DNA of 64,000 nucleotides, taken from Streptomyces erythrochromogenes (lineage in GTDB: Bacteria > Actinomycetota > Actinomycetes > Streptomycetales > Streptomycetaceae). Numbering within the stretch: position 1 is the stretch's first letter; each line of letters begins with the position of its first letter. The stretch is taken from assembly GCF_036170895.1 (NCBI RefSeq), contig NZ_CP108036.1, forward strand, positions 1,364,001 to 1,428,000. Direction: 5' to 3'. This document shows, one piece after another, positions 1 to 7,434 of the stretch. A program made the translations under genes and the position numbers. Below the pieces are notes generated by a model. That model saw only the letters and a list, made by a program, of their open reading frames with translations. It had not been told where the DNA came from and did not search any database.

Positions 1-1
1 C

Positions 2-520
2 ACGGCACCGACCGCGACGACCGCGAAGGCCGCCGGGGCCGCTGAGTCCGCCGGGGAACCGGCGGGAACGGATGCCCGGACGCCGGCGGGCGCCGACGCC
101 GTGGACCTCTCCCGTCCCGCACTGCACACGACGGGTGTGGTGGGCGCGGGCGACCGTTCCATCGTGGCGGTCTTCACCCTGCACCCCGGCGGAACGCCCT
201 ACGGCAAGGCCTACACGGACATCGGGCGGCTGACCCGTTCGCTGGACGTCCCCGGCGCCTCCCGCCCCGCCGGGACGTGGGTCGGCACCTGGGGCAGCGG
301 GGTCCGGGTCCGCACCCAGGCGACGACCACCTCCGGCGCGATCACCACGCTGCCCGCCGGGGTCGAGGTCCTGGTCGGCTGCCAGAAGCGCGGGCAGCAG
401 GTCAGCCAACCGCCCTACGTCAACGACTGGTGGGCCCAACTTCCCCAGTACGGCGGCTACATGACCAACATCTATCTCAGCGTGCCGGAGAACCAGGTAC
501 CCGGGGTGCCGGTCTGCTGA
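2..520 (+). CDS. C-terminal part of a secreted SH3-like hypothetical protein (5' truncated by window)
   Basis: The reading frame is open from the left edge and ends at TGA 518-520, so the true start lies upstream. The first ~30 visible residues are Ala/Pro/Thr/Gly-rich, like the linker after a signal peptide or membrane anchor. The last ~80 residues hold a compact domain with WVGTWGSGVRVRTQATT and a single Cys pair (VGCQKRG and the C-terminal PVC), resembling bacterial SH3-like extracellular domains. A GTG at 101 could be taken as a start, but the frame continues upstream with normal codon use. Function unknown. Confidence 0.6.
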   Translation, partial: TAPTATTAKAAGAAESAGEPAGTDARTPAGADAVDLSRPALHTTGVVGAGDRSIVAVFTLHPGGTPYGKAYTDIGRLTRSLDVPGASRPAGTWVGTWGSGVRVRTQATTTSGAITTLPAGVEVLVGCQKRGQQVSQPPYVNDWWAQLPQYGGYMTNIYLSVPENQVPGVPVC

Positions 521-608
521 CCGGGCTGCGGGAGCGGCCCTCGGCTCATACGGCGAGTGCCGACCCGCCGTCGCGTTGCGAGACGACCTTCGAACAAGGA
601 GAACTGCG

Positions 609-980
609 ATGAACAAGCGTGCACTTGGCTCCCTGGCCGCGGCGGCGGCGATCACCGGCCTGCTGGGGGCGGCGCCGACGGCCTCGGCCGCAGAGGTTCC
701 GCCGGGCTGCGACAAGGGCTACTTCTGCGTCTACTCGGGGGACTACGGGACGGGTCAGCTCGTCCTGAAGTCGGACGGCAACTGGTCGGGCAGCGTCACC
801 GGCCGGTCCATCTTCAACAACGGCGCGCCCTTCCCCGGCCTCGACCACATCCAGGTCGAGTGGAAGGGCATCGGCCCCGGCACGGAGTGTGTCCACTACT
901 ACCCCGGCCCGGGCGACTACGGCATCAACTTCAACCACAACGCCGTCATCACCAAGGTGACGTGGCGCGGAGAGTGCTAG
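609..980 (+). CDS. Secreted peptidase inhibitor family I36-like protein
   Basis: This 123-residue protein begins at ATG 609, preceded by a strong AAGGAG at about 598-603. Residues 1-28 form a signal peptide ending TASAAE. The mature part begins with PPGCDKGYFCVYSGDYGTG, the Cys-rich start of the peptidase inhibitor I36 family typified by Streptomyces SMPI; later Cys residues near the C-terminus (GTECVHYY and the terminal GEC) could complete two disulfides. It probably acts outside the cell on metalloproteases, though this is inferred from family membership. An upstream in-frame ATG at 576 lacks a ribosome site. The stop overlaps the end of the opposing transposase remnant. Confidence 0.8.
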   Translation: MNKRALGSLAAAAAITGLLGAAPTASAAEVPPGCDKGYFCVYSGDYGTGQLVLKSDGNWSGSVTGRSIFNNGAPFPGLDHIQVEWKGIGPGTECVHYYPGPGDYGINFNHNAVITKVTWRGEC

Positions 981-1180
981 GTGTATTGCCTCGTCGGGTT
1001 GGGGACGCGGCCTGCGGGTGGTTCGCCTGCGAGTGCGGTGTGTCCGCGGTGGTGATTGCAGGAGCGGAGCCAGCCGGGGAACGCTTCGCGGCGTTCGATG
1101 TCTGACCGGTAGGGGCGGGCGTAGGCCCATTCGTCGAGCAGGGTGCGGTTGAAGCGTTCGACCTTGCCGTTGGTCTGCAT
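977..1180 (-). pseudogene. IS481-family transposase, C-terminal remnant
   Basis: The frame reads TNGKVERFNRTLLDEWAYA, then a stretch ending in a HTALAGEPPAGRV-type tail. This is the C-terminal end of the rve (DDE) integrase domain of IS481-type transposases, with the Glu of GKVERFN corresponding to the last catalytic acid. Only ~67 residues remain; the HTH region and the two catalytic Asp residues are missing, so it cannot be active. Homology stops at about 1180, exactly where a different transposase fragment begins on the other strand. The ATG at the 5' end is fortuitous. Confidence 0.8.
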
Positions 1181-1425
1181 CTGTTCTTCGCGCCGACGCG
1201 GGAGGAGGCGGCGTGGGGGCGGAGTGGATGGACGCGGATGGAGATCAGCCGGCCCTGCTGCTGGCGTTGAAGTCGTACCAGCGGATGGGCCGGTTCCCGA
1301 GGCCGGAGGAGTATCCGGCGGCGGTGGTCGACTTCGTGCGCCGCGCGGTGGAGCTGCCGGAGACTACGCCGGTTATGGTGGGTGGCCGTACGGCGGTGCG
1401 GAAGCGGCGGGTGGTGCATTCGTAG
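1181..1425 (+). pseudogene. Tn3-family transposase (DUF4158) N-terminal remnant, frameshifted
   Basis: One frame gives FFAPTREEAAWG from 1184. After a shift near 1215 the next frame gives ALLLALKSYQRMGRFP and then EEYPAAVVDFVRRAVELP, ending at TAG 1423-1425. Both pieces resemble the DUF4158 N-terminal domain of Tn3-family TnpA (typically a LALLVLLKSYQRLGYFP-like motif followed by PAAVVEHV). The remaining ~900 residues of a TnpA are absent. The GTG at 1213 is a chance start. The assignment rests on recalled motif similarity. Confidence 0.55.
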
Positions 1426-1572
1426 ACCCTTGACGGCCTCGGTCTCCTGTCCCGGACCCGGGTGCGAAGCAGGCGTCTCAGCTCTCGGCGGGGGCGGCGG
1501 GCCGGCCTGCTTGCCGGGAATCGGATCGCCATCAACGGGGTTGGTGGGGGATGAGCCGTTGATTGGAGGGCC

Positions 1573-2583
1573 ATGCGAGCGATTCAGGTGTACGAAGTGG
1601 GCGGTCCCGAGGTGCTGCAGGAGGCCGAGGTGGACCAGCCGCGGCCGGGTCCGGGCGAGGCGATCGTGGAGGTCGCCGCATCCGGGGTCAACTTCCTCGA
1701 CGTCTACCACCGCGAAGGCCGGTACAGCCTCCCGCTGCCCTTCACCCCGGGCGCTGAGGGCGCCGGCACGGTCGTCGAAGTCGGACCCGGCGTCGCTGAC
1801 GTCGCAGTCGGGGACCGGGTCGGTTGGGTGGAGATTCCCGGCACGTATGCCGAGCGGGCCGTCGTGGACTCCTCCCGGCTGGTGCCGCTGCCCGACGATA
1901 TCGACTTCGAGACCGCCGCCGCCGTGCTCCTCCAAGGCATGACCGCGCACTATCTCGTCAAGGATGCCTACCCGGTTCAGGGGGGCGACACGGTGCTCGT
2001 GCATGCGGCCGCTGGTGGCATGGGGCTGCTTTTGACCCAGCTCATCACCCATCTCGGCGGCAGGGTGATCGGCACGACGTCGACCACGGCGAAGGCCGAG
2101 CTGGCGAAGCGTGCCGGGGCCGCTGAGGTGATCCTTTCCTCCGCAGTCGACGATCTCGCAGCCGAGGTGAGGCGGCTCAACGGCGGTCAGGGACTGCCGG
2201 TTGTCTTCGACGGCGTCGGCGCGCACACCTTCGATGCGAGCCTCGCCAGCCTGCGAACCCGCGGCCATCTCGTGCTCTTCGGCGCGGCAAGTGGTGCCGT
2301 GCCGCCGTTTGATCCGATTCGGCTCGCCCACGGCGGTTCGCTGACCCTGATCCGGCCCAGCCTCGGGGACTTCATCGCCGATCGGTCCGAACTGCTCCGA
2401 CGGGCCGCCGATGTGTTCGAGTGGGTGCGCTCCAAGGCGCTTGAGGTCACCGTAACGGGCCGCTACGCATTGTCCGAGGCCGCCCAGGCCCACAGCGATC
2501 TGGAGGCTCGGCGTACCACCGGCAAGCTGCTCGTCGTACCCGATGCGGCCGCTGTTGGACGCCGCGAGGAGACGCAGAGCTGA
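1573..2583 (+). CDS. NADPH:quinone oxidoreductase (medium-chain dehydrogenase/reductase)
   Basis: The 336-residue protein is full length for the QOR-type MDR family. The GroES-like half contains VAASGVNFLDVYHREGRY and PFTPGAEGAGTVVEVGPGV, and the Rossmann half contains HAAAGGMGLLLTQL, matching the NADPH-binding AAGGVG-type loop of quinone reductases. The structural and catalytic zinc ligands of alcohol dehydrogenases are absent, as expected for QOR. It likely reduces quinones or enones with NADPH in the cytosol. It stands alone after the transposase remnants, with no co-directional neighbour, so its physiological substrate cannot be told. Confidence 0.88.
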   Translation: MRAIQVYEVGGPEVLQEAEVDQPRPGPGEAIVEVAASGVNFLDVYHREGRYSLPLPFTPGAEGAGTVVEVGPGVADVAVGDRVGWVEIPGTYAERAVVDSSRLVPLPDDIDFETAAAVLLQGMTAHYLVKDAYPVQGGDTVLVHAAAGGMGLLLTQLITHLGGRVIGTTSTTAKAELAKRAGAAEVILSSAVDDLAAEVRRLNGGQGLPVVFDGVGAHTFDASLASLRTRGHLVLFGAASGAVPPFDPIRLAHGGSLTLIRPSLGDFIADRSELLRRAADVFEWVRSKALEVTVTGRYALSEAAQAHSDLEARRTTGKLLVVPDAAAVGRREETQS

Positions 2584-2654
2584 TCGCGGGCGACGAGGTC
2601 GGGGAGCAGCCAGGGCGCGCACCGTGCCGGGCGCCGTGACCCGGTGAACCCTTC

Positions 2655-3743
2655 CTAGACGCGGGTGATGTCGGCGAGGCCGTGGAGCGCGGACAGGGCG
2701 AGGGCCAGGAAGAAGTCGCCCCAGACGAGTTCGTGGCGGACCGCCAGTCGCTTCGCCGCGTCGTAGCAGCCGTCCAGGAGCATCCCGGGCGGGCGGACAC
2801 CGTCGTCGCCGGTGAAATGGGACCGGGTGAGGCGGTCGAGGATCTCCTCGGCCCGGAGCGCGTACTGCTCCGCGCGGGGGCCGGGCGTCCGGGCCAGTTT
2901 CAGCAGGGCGACCGCCGTGATCGCCGCGGCCGAGGTGTCGAGGGGACCGTCCGGGCGGCCGGTGTCGGCCGGCGGGACCGGCCGGCCGGTCAGCACCCCG
3001 CCGCGCGTGATCAGCAGGGCGGCCGCCTCGGTGAGACGGGTGAAGTCGCCTGCGGGGACGGCCGGTCGGAGCAGGGCGTCGGCGACCGCGAGGAGCAGCC
3101 ACGCCTGTCCCCGGCTCCAGCCGGGCGGCGGGTCCTCGCAGGGCTGCCACCGGCCGGTGGCCGTCTCGAAGCCCAGGGCGGGCCGGAACCACGGCGCCGC
3201 GTCGCCGGGCCGGCCGAGGCAGAGGTCCAGGTGCCGGTGGAGGTGGGCGGCCGCCGCGGCCGCCCCGCCCGGTCCGGCGCCCGCGAGGAGCGGCACGGTG
3301 CCGGGTACGGCGTCCACGCGGGCGAGCAGCCGGGGGCCGCCCAGGGCGTCGCCCCAGGGCAGGATCCCGAGTTCCGGGTCGCAGGCCGACAGGCAGGCCC
3401 GGGCCGCCCGGGCGCGGAGCGCGGCGGCTTCGGCGTCGTCGCCTGCCGCGGCGGTCCCGTACCAGAAGATGAGGCCGCGGGTGGCGGTGTCGGCGCCGGC
3501 CCACGGTTCGAGACGGGCCGTGCACGCGGCGGCGGCCCGCCGGTCGGGCTCGGCTCCGGTGTACCGCGCCCGCAGCCACAGCAGCCCGGCCCAGAAGCCC
3601 CCGGTCCACGAACCGCGGCCGGTCGTGGTCCACCGTCCGTCGGCCGGGTCGGCGTAGAGGGGGAAGCGCGGTCCCACCTCGGCTGCGGTCACCGCCACCC
3701 GCTCCATGACCGCTGCCAGCGCCCGGCCGGTCGCGGCGCTCAC
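2655..3743 (-). CDS. GH88-like (unsaturated glucuronyl hydrolase-type) family protein
   Basis: A 362-residue (alpha/alpha)6-barrel-type protein starting at GTG 3743, whose first bases overlap the stop of the upstream MFS gene (GTGA). Motifs typical of GH88 are GSWTGGFWAGLLWLRARYTG near the N-terminus, PPGWSRGQAWLLLAV in the middle, DTSAAAITAVALLKL, and ELVWGDFFLALAL near the end. GH88 enzymes hydrate the vinyl ether of unsaturated glucuronyl oligosaccharides; here the substrate is unknown, and many actinobacterial members are annotated only as glycosyl hydrolases. There is no signal peptide, so it is cytosolic. The coupled transporter could import its substrate or export a product. Confidence 0.7.
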   Translation of the reverse strand: MSAATGRALAAVMERVAVTAAEVGPRFPLYADPADGRWTTTGRGSWTGGFWAGLLWLRARYTGAEPDRRAAAACTARLEPWAGADTATRGLIFWYGTAAAGDDAEAAALRARAARACLSACDPELGILPWGDALGGPRLLARVDAVPGTVPLLAGAGPGGAAAAAAHLHRHLDLCLGRPGDAAPWFRPALGFETATGRWQPCEDPPPGWSRGQAWLLLAVADALLRPAVPAGDFTRLTEAAALLITRGGVLTGRPVPPADTGRPDGPLDTSAAAITAVALLKLARTPGPRAEQYALRAEEILDRLTRSHFTGDDGVRPPGMLLDGCYDAAKRLAVRHELVWGDFFLALALSALHGLADITRV

Positions 3744-4945
3744 GCCGTGCCTCCGCGCCGGTCCCGTACCGCCCAGAGGAACGCGACGGCCGCGGCCGCC
3801 GCGAACTCCGCCGCCACCAGGAGCCAGCCCGGTCCGTACCGCCCGCTCTGCGCGAGCAGGCCGAACAGCGGCGGGCCGAGCGCGAATCCGGCGAAGAACC
3901 CGGCCGCGACCAGCGCGGAGTCCTGTCCGGCCCGCCCGGGGGCGGCCCGCTGGAGGACCAGCACCATCGAGACGGCGTTGCCGGAGACGGCGAACACCCC
4001 GACGGCGACCGCGCCCACCCACACCAGCGGGCCCGCCACGAGGGCGGCCGCCAGCAGGGCCGCCGCGCCCAGCGCGCCGCACGCGAGCCAGCCCGGGAGC
4101 CATTCGGCGCGCCCGGGACGGGCCGCCTTGGACCAGCCCACCCGGCCGGCGATCCCGGCCACTCCCAGCACGGCGACCAGGGCGGCTGCCGTCGTCGGTC
4201 CCATGCCCAGGCGCTGCGCGCCGAAGAGGGCGAGATAGGTGTTCACCGAGGCGATTCCCGCACCGAGGAACAGCGAGAACACGGCCAGCCAGGCCACCAT
4301 CGCGCGCGGGACGAGTTCCGTACGGGGGCCGACCGCCGGCGGCGGGGGGTCCGCCGGAAGGACCCGCAGCGCCCACAGCCCGGTGAGCAGGGCCGCCGCG
4401 GCGCCCGTCCAGACCGCACCCCGCCAGCCGATCCCGCCCGCGAGGGCGGCCAGCGGCGCTCCGGCCGCGAAGGCGCCCAGCTGCACGCCGGACTGCTTGA
4501 GGCCGGTGACGGCGCCCCGCCGGGCGGGCGCTACGGAGCGCAGCACGGCCTTGTTGGTGGCCGGGTTGGCGAGCGCCTGCGGTACGCCGCCCAGTGCGAC
4601 GGCGCCCAGCAGCAGGCCGGCGCCGGGGGCGGCCCCGATCAGGGCGAGCGCCGCGGCGGAGAGGAGCAGCAGTACGACGAGCGAGCGCCGGGGGCCGATC
4701 CGGTCCACGATCCGCCCGCCCGCCGGGGACAGGGCGGCGGCCGTTCCGAAGCCGATCGTGGTGGTCAGTCCCAACAGGGCCGGTGAGATGCCCAGTTCCG
4801 TCACGAGGCGCGGACCGAGCGCGCCGATCAGGAACAGTTGCAGCATCGAGAACGCCATGGCGCAGGTGAGGAGAGCCGTCAGCCGCCGCCCCGCACCGCC
4901 GTCCTTCTCCGTCGACGATGCCGTCGCCGTTCTCTCCGACGCCAC
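3740..4945 (-). CDS. MFS transporter
   Basis: A 401-residue major facilitator protein with about 12 hydrophobic segments and an N-terminal charged tail of ~25 residues. The loop between helices 2 and 3 reads GGRIVDRIGPRRSLV, the canonical GxxxDRxGRR-type motif A. The GTG start at 4945 is preceded by GGGAGAC at good spacing. It shares an operon with the GH88-like gene through a 4-nt overlap. A sugar or drug substrate cannot be distinguished from sequence. Confidence 0.85.
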   Translation of the reverse strand: MASERTATASSTEKDGGAGRRLTALLTCAMAFSMLQLFLIGALGPRLVTELGISPALLGLTTTIGFGTAAALSPAGGRIVDRIGPRRSLVVLLLLSAAALALIGAAPGAGLLLGAVALGGVPQALANPATNKAVLRSVAPARRGAVTGLKQSGVQLGAFAAGAPLAALAGGIGWRGAVWTGAAAALLTGLWALRVLPADPPPPAVGPRTELVPRAMVAWLAVFSLFLGAGIASVNTYLALFGAQRLGMGPTTAAALVAVLGVAGIAGRVGWSKAARPGRAEWLPGWLACGALGAAALLAAALVAGPLVWVGAVAVGVFAVSGNAVSMVLVLQRAAPGRAGQDSALVAAGFFAGFALGPPLFGLLAQSGRYGPGWLLVAAEFAAAAAVAFLWAVRDRRGGTA

Positions 4946-5140
4946 AAAGTCTCCCTTCCCAGGACGTTGAACCGCTCGTTCGGCCGGGTAGGCAGTCGGA
5001 TGGAGCGGCGGGTCGGTTCCCGCCCCTCCGCTGTGCCCTGCACCACACGAGGCAGACGGCCCGGCTGTGACATGGTGGGGCCGCGGAAACTTGTCCGGAA
5101 GTGCGCACCCTGATGTGCGGCTCGGGAGGCCGGTGCGAGG

Positions 5141-5845
5141 ATGAGCCCCGCCATGGAGCCGGTCCGCTGTTTACGCGCCCTACGGGCTGCGATGTTCGCA
5201 GCCCTCTGTGTGCTGCTCGCGGCCATCGGGCACATGCTCATGTCGGGCGCTGCGGTGCCCTGGTGGGCGTTGTCCGTCGGGTTCGCGGCGGCCTCGGGGG
5301 CGGCTTGGTCCCTCGCGGGCCGTGAGCGCGGGATCCTCGCCGTCACGGGGGCCGCCGTCGCCGTCCAGGCGGTGCTCCACTCGGCCTTCTCCCTGGCCCA
5401 GCCCCTGGCCGGGTCCGCGGCCGAGCCGGCCCTGCAGAGTGGAACCGCGGGCGCGGAAGCGGCTGTTCACGCACATCACGCCGTGCACCCGATGGCGGAA
5501 GCCGCGTCCGCTCCGACGGCCATGCACATGGCGGGTGGTGGGCACGGGGCCTCGGCCGTGCCGATGGCGTTCATGTCACCTGCCGGGATGCTGATCGCCC
5601 ACTTGCTGGCCGCCGTGCTGTGCGGTCTGTGGCTCGCCCACGGCGAGCGTGCCCTCTTCCGCGTGGTGCGCGCCGTGGCCGCCCGGCTGCGGGCCCCGCT
5701 GCGGCTGCTCCTGCGGCCGGTCACGGCCGCGCACCGGCCGCGCCTGCGGGTGCGCCGGCCGCGCCGGACGCGCGTACTGCGGCAGCTGTTCCTCGTCCAC
5801 GCCATCACCTCGAGGGGTCCGCCGGCGGCGACCGCTGTCCTCTGA
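5141..5845 (+). CDS. His-rich membrane protein next to an ECF sigma factor
   Basis: A 234-residue integral membrane protein with hydrophobic segments at about residues 15-35, 40-57, 64-85 and 142-165, and a highly basic Arg-rich C-terminal tail from ~170. Between the third and fourth segments lies a loop rich in His and Met (VHAHHAVHPMAEA, then MHMAGGGHGAS), suggesting metal binding, probably on the outer face. Codon 11 is TTA (5171-5173), the rare Leu codon read by the bldA tRNA. It lies ~280 bp upstream of, and co-directional with, an ECF sigma gene, so it may help sense or signal. No known family was recognised. Confidence 0.65.
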   Translation: MSPAMEPVRCLRALRAAMFAALCVLLAAIGHMLMSGAAVPWWALSVGFAAASGAAWSLAGRERGILAVTGAAVAVQAVLHSAFSLAQPLAGSAAEPALQSGTAGAEAAVHAHHAVHPMAEAASAPTAMHMAGGGHGASAVPMAFMSPAGMLIAHLLAAVLCGLWLAHGERALFRVVRAVAARLRAPLRLLLRPVTAAHRPRLRVRRPRRTRVLRQLFLVHAITSRGPPAATAVL

Positions 5846-5872
5846 CGACAGCCGGTCACCCGAGCCGCATCG

Positions 5873-5913
5873 GCATCCGCATCCGCATACGCATACGCAT
5901 ACGCATCGCATCC
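5873..5913. repeat. GCATMC hexanucleotide tandem repeat
   Basis: Between the His-rich membrane gene and the sigma gene there are two GCATCC units, three GCATAC units, one 5-nt GCATC and one more GCATCC. This is a short satellite-like array inside the spacer ahead of the sigma gene. Copy number could vary by slippage; no coding role is visible. Confidence 0.8.
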
Positions 5914-6123
5914 GCGTTCGTGTGCGCGACCGCTCTCGCGCACGCCGCGCACGCCGCGCACGTACCGGATGCACCTGACGCTTCCGACGCACCTCGTACA
6001 CCACAGGTGTCGCGCGGATGCCGCGCCTCGGGCCCTCGGCCCTGCCCTCCGGCAGGCCGTGCCCCTCACCGGTCCCGCCCCCGTGCGGCGCCGGACTCCC
6101 CTTGCACATAAGGACCTTTGGCG

Positions 6124-6822
6124 ATGACTCCTGCCCTGACGACCATCCAGTCCTGTACCGCCGCCGAGCGTCCCGCCCGGCACACCCAGGCCTCCGACGC
6201 GGCGGTGACCCGGCTGGCGCTCGACGCCCGAGACGGCGACCGCGCGAAGACGGACCGCTTCGTGCGCGCCCTCCACCGCGATGTCTGGCGCTACGTCGCC
6301 TACCTGAGCGCCGACACCCAGGCCGCCGACGACCTCACCCAGGACGTGTTCCTGCGGGCGCTGGCGAGCCTCCACCGGTTCGAGGGCCGCTCCTCCGCAC
6401 GCACCTGGCTGCTGTCCATAGCCCGGCGCACCGTCGTGGACAGCCTGCGCCACGCCGCCGCCCGGCCGAGACTGTCGGACCGCTGCGACTGGCAGACGGC
6501 CGCCGAGCAGGCCCAGCCGTACGACGTGCCGGGCTTCGAGGACGGCATCGCGCTGGCGGAACTGCTGGCCGCGATCCCGTCCGAACGCCGAGAGGCCTTC
6601 GTCCTCACGCAGTTGCTGGGTCTCCCCTACGCGGAGGCGGCCGAGGCCATCGGCTGCCCGATCGGCACGGTCCGCTCCCGCGTGGCCCGGGCGCGCACCT
6701 CCCTCATCGCGCTCCTGACGGACACCCCCACGCCCGCGCCGGAGCCGCAGGCCCCGGCCGCGCAGGGCGAGCGGGCCCCGCGGGGGACGCGCGAGGCGGT
6801 GCTCTCGGCGTCGCCCGCCTGA
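6124..6822 (+). CDS. ECF RNA polymerase sigma factor
   Basis: A 232-residue extracytoplasmic-function sigma factor. Region 2 is seen as VWRYVAYLSADTQAADDLTQ, followed by DVFLRALASLHRFEGRSSARTW-like sequence typical of sigma 2.4. Region 4 contains ERREAFVLTQLLGLPYAEAA and CPIGTVRSRVARAR, the recognition-helix signature. The C-terminus carries an extra ~30-residue Pro/Ala-rich tail. I chose ATG 6124 because AAGGA at 6110-6113 is 10 nt away; TTG 6118 would be only 4 nt away. No anti-sigma gene of the usual zinc-binding type follows; the upstream His-rich membrane protein is the only candidate partner. Confidence 0.88.
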   Translation: MTPALTTIQSCTAAERPARHTQASDAAVTRLALDARDGDRAKTDRFVRALHRDVWRYVAYLSADTQAADDLTQDVFLRALASLHRFEGRSSARTWLLSIARRTVVDSLRHAAARPRLSDRCDWQTAAEQAQPYDVPGFEDGIALAELLAAIPSERREAFVLTQLLGLPYAEAAEAIGCPIGTVRSRVARARTSLIALLTDTPTPAPEPQAPAAQGERAPRGTREAVLSASPA

Positions 6823-6860
6823 TCCGGGACGCGGCCCGGAAGGGGCGGCGGCGCGCCGGG

Positions 6861-6899
6861 CCCGTGGGCCGCCGCCCCCCGTGGGCGGCGGCCCACGGG
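6861..6899. terminator. Bidirectional hairpin terminator between sigma gene and RidA gene
   Basis: A perfect 17-bp inverted repeat (6861-6877 and 6883-6899) with a 5-nt loop lies between two convergent genes. The stem is almost all G/C and has no long T run, as is common for Streptomyces terminators. It would serve both strands. Confidence 0.75.
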
Positions 6900-6900
6900 G

Positions 6901-6957
6901 TCAGGGGCGGGCCGCGGGGTCAGGGGCGGGCCGCGGGGTCAGGGGCGGGCCGCGACG
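6901..6957. repeat. Three tandem 19-bp repeats supplying minus-strand stop codons in all three frames
   Basis: The 19-bp unit starting TCAGGGGCGGGCCGCGG occurs at 6901, 6920 and 6939; the third copy differs at its last bases. On the minus strand each copy begins with TGA. Because 19 is not a multiple of 3, the copies place a stop in each frame. The copy at 6939 supplies the natural RidA stop. Confidence 0.85.
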
Positions 6958-7340
6958 GCCTCGACCTCGAACAGCATGTCCGGAGTGGCCAGGCCCGCGA
7001 CCCCGATGAGGGTCTGCGTGGGCGGCTTGGCACCCCAGCGCTCCTGCACGGCTGCGGCGATCGGCCCGAGCTTGGAGACGTCGTGGCCCACCACGTACGT
7101 CCTGAGCTGGACGACGTGGCCGAGGTCGAGCCCGTGGGCGGCGAGGGCGACACCGATGTTGTGGAACGTCTGCTCCACCTGCTCGGAGAAGTCGGCCGAG
7201 ACGACCGCCCCGTCCGGACCGGATCCGTACTGGCCGGCGACGAGGACGAGTTCCGTTCCCGCGGGGAGGCCGGCGGTGTGGCTGTAGCCGAACGGGGTCG
7301 GGTCGTGCAGACCGTCGGGGTTGACGATGTCGTGTGCCAT
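6939..7340 (-). CDS. RidA family (YjgF/YER057c/UK114) protein
   Basis: A 133-residue single-domain Rid protein, close to the usual ~130. Visible family features are the central QTFHNIGVALAAHGLDLGHVV segment, RTYVVGHDVSKLGPIAAAV, and the C-terminal LIGVAGLATPDMLFEVEAVA. The Arg that contacts substrate carboxylates in RidA (usually in an NRVGVxxLP...C..VE context) is not obvious, so this may be an Rid2/Rid-like paralogue rather than a true 2-aminoacrylate deaminase. ATG 7340 is preceded by GAGAGG. It is divergent from the WYL regulator, which may control it. Confidence 0.82.
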   Translation of the reverse strand: MAHDIVNPDGLHDPTPFGYSHTAGLPAGTELVLVAGQYGSGPDGAVVSADFSEQVEQTFHNIGVALAAHGLDLGHVVQLRTYVVGHDVSKLGPIAAAVQERWGAKPPTQTLIGVAGLATPDMLFEVEAVAARP

Positions 7341-7395
7341 GGGGGCCACCTCTCGTGTGCAATGGACTGTGTCGCGTTGAAGCCTCGCAACCAAT

Positions 7396-7414
7396 CACGA
7401 CATCGTGTGTCGTG
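7396..7414. promoter_or_regulatory. 7-5-7 inverted repeat, candidate WYL regulator operator
   Basis: CACGACA (7396-7402) and TGTCGTG (7408-7414) form a perfect inverted repeat with a 5-bp spacer in the 94-bp gap between the divergent RidA and WYL genes. A TAGCGT -10-like element at 7423-7428 lies just before the WYL GTG, so the repeat sits over the -35 zone of that gene. Confidence 0.55.
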
Positions 7415-7434
7415 TATTCCGGTAGCGTTTTCGG

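Noticed and set aside
949..3633. 894-residue open frame on the minus strand
   Set aside because: It runs antisense to the quinone oxidoreductase and out of frame with the GH88-like gene. Its composition is Arg/Pro/Gly-rich, typical of a shadow frame in GC-rich DNA.
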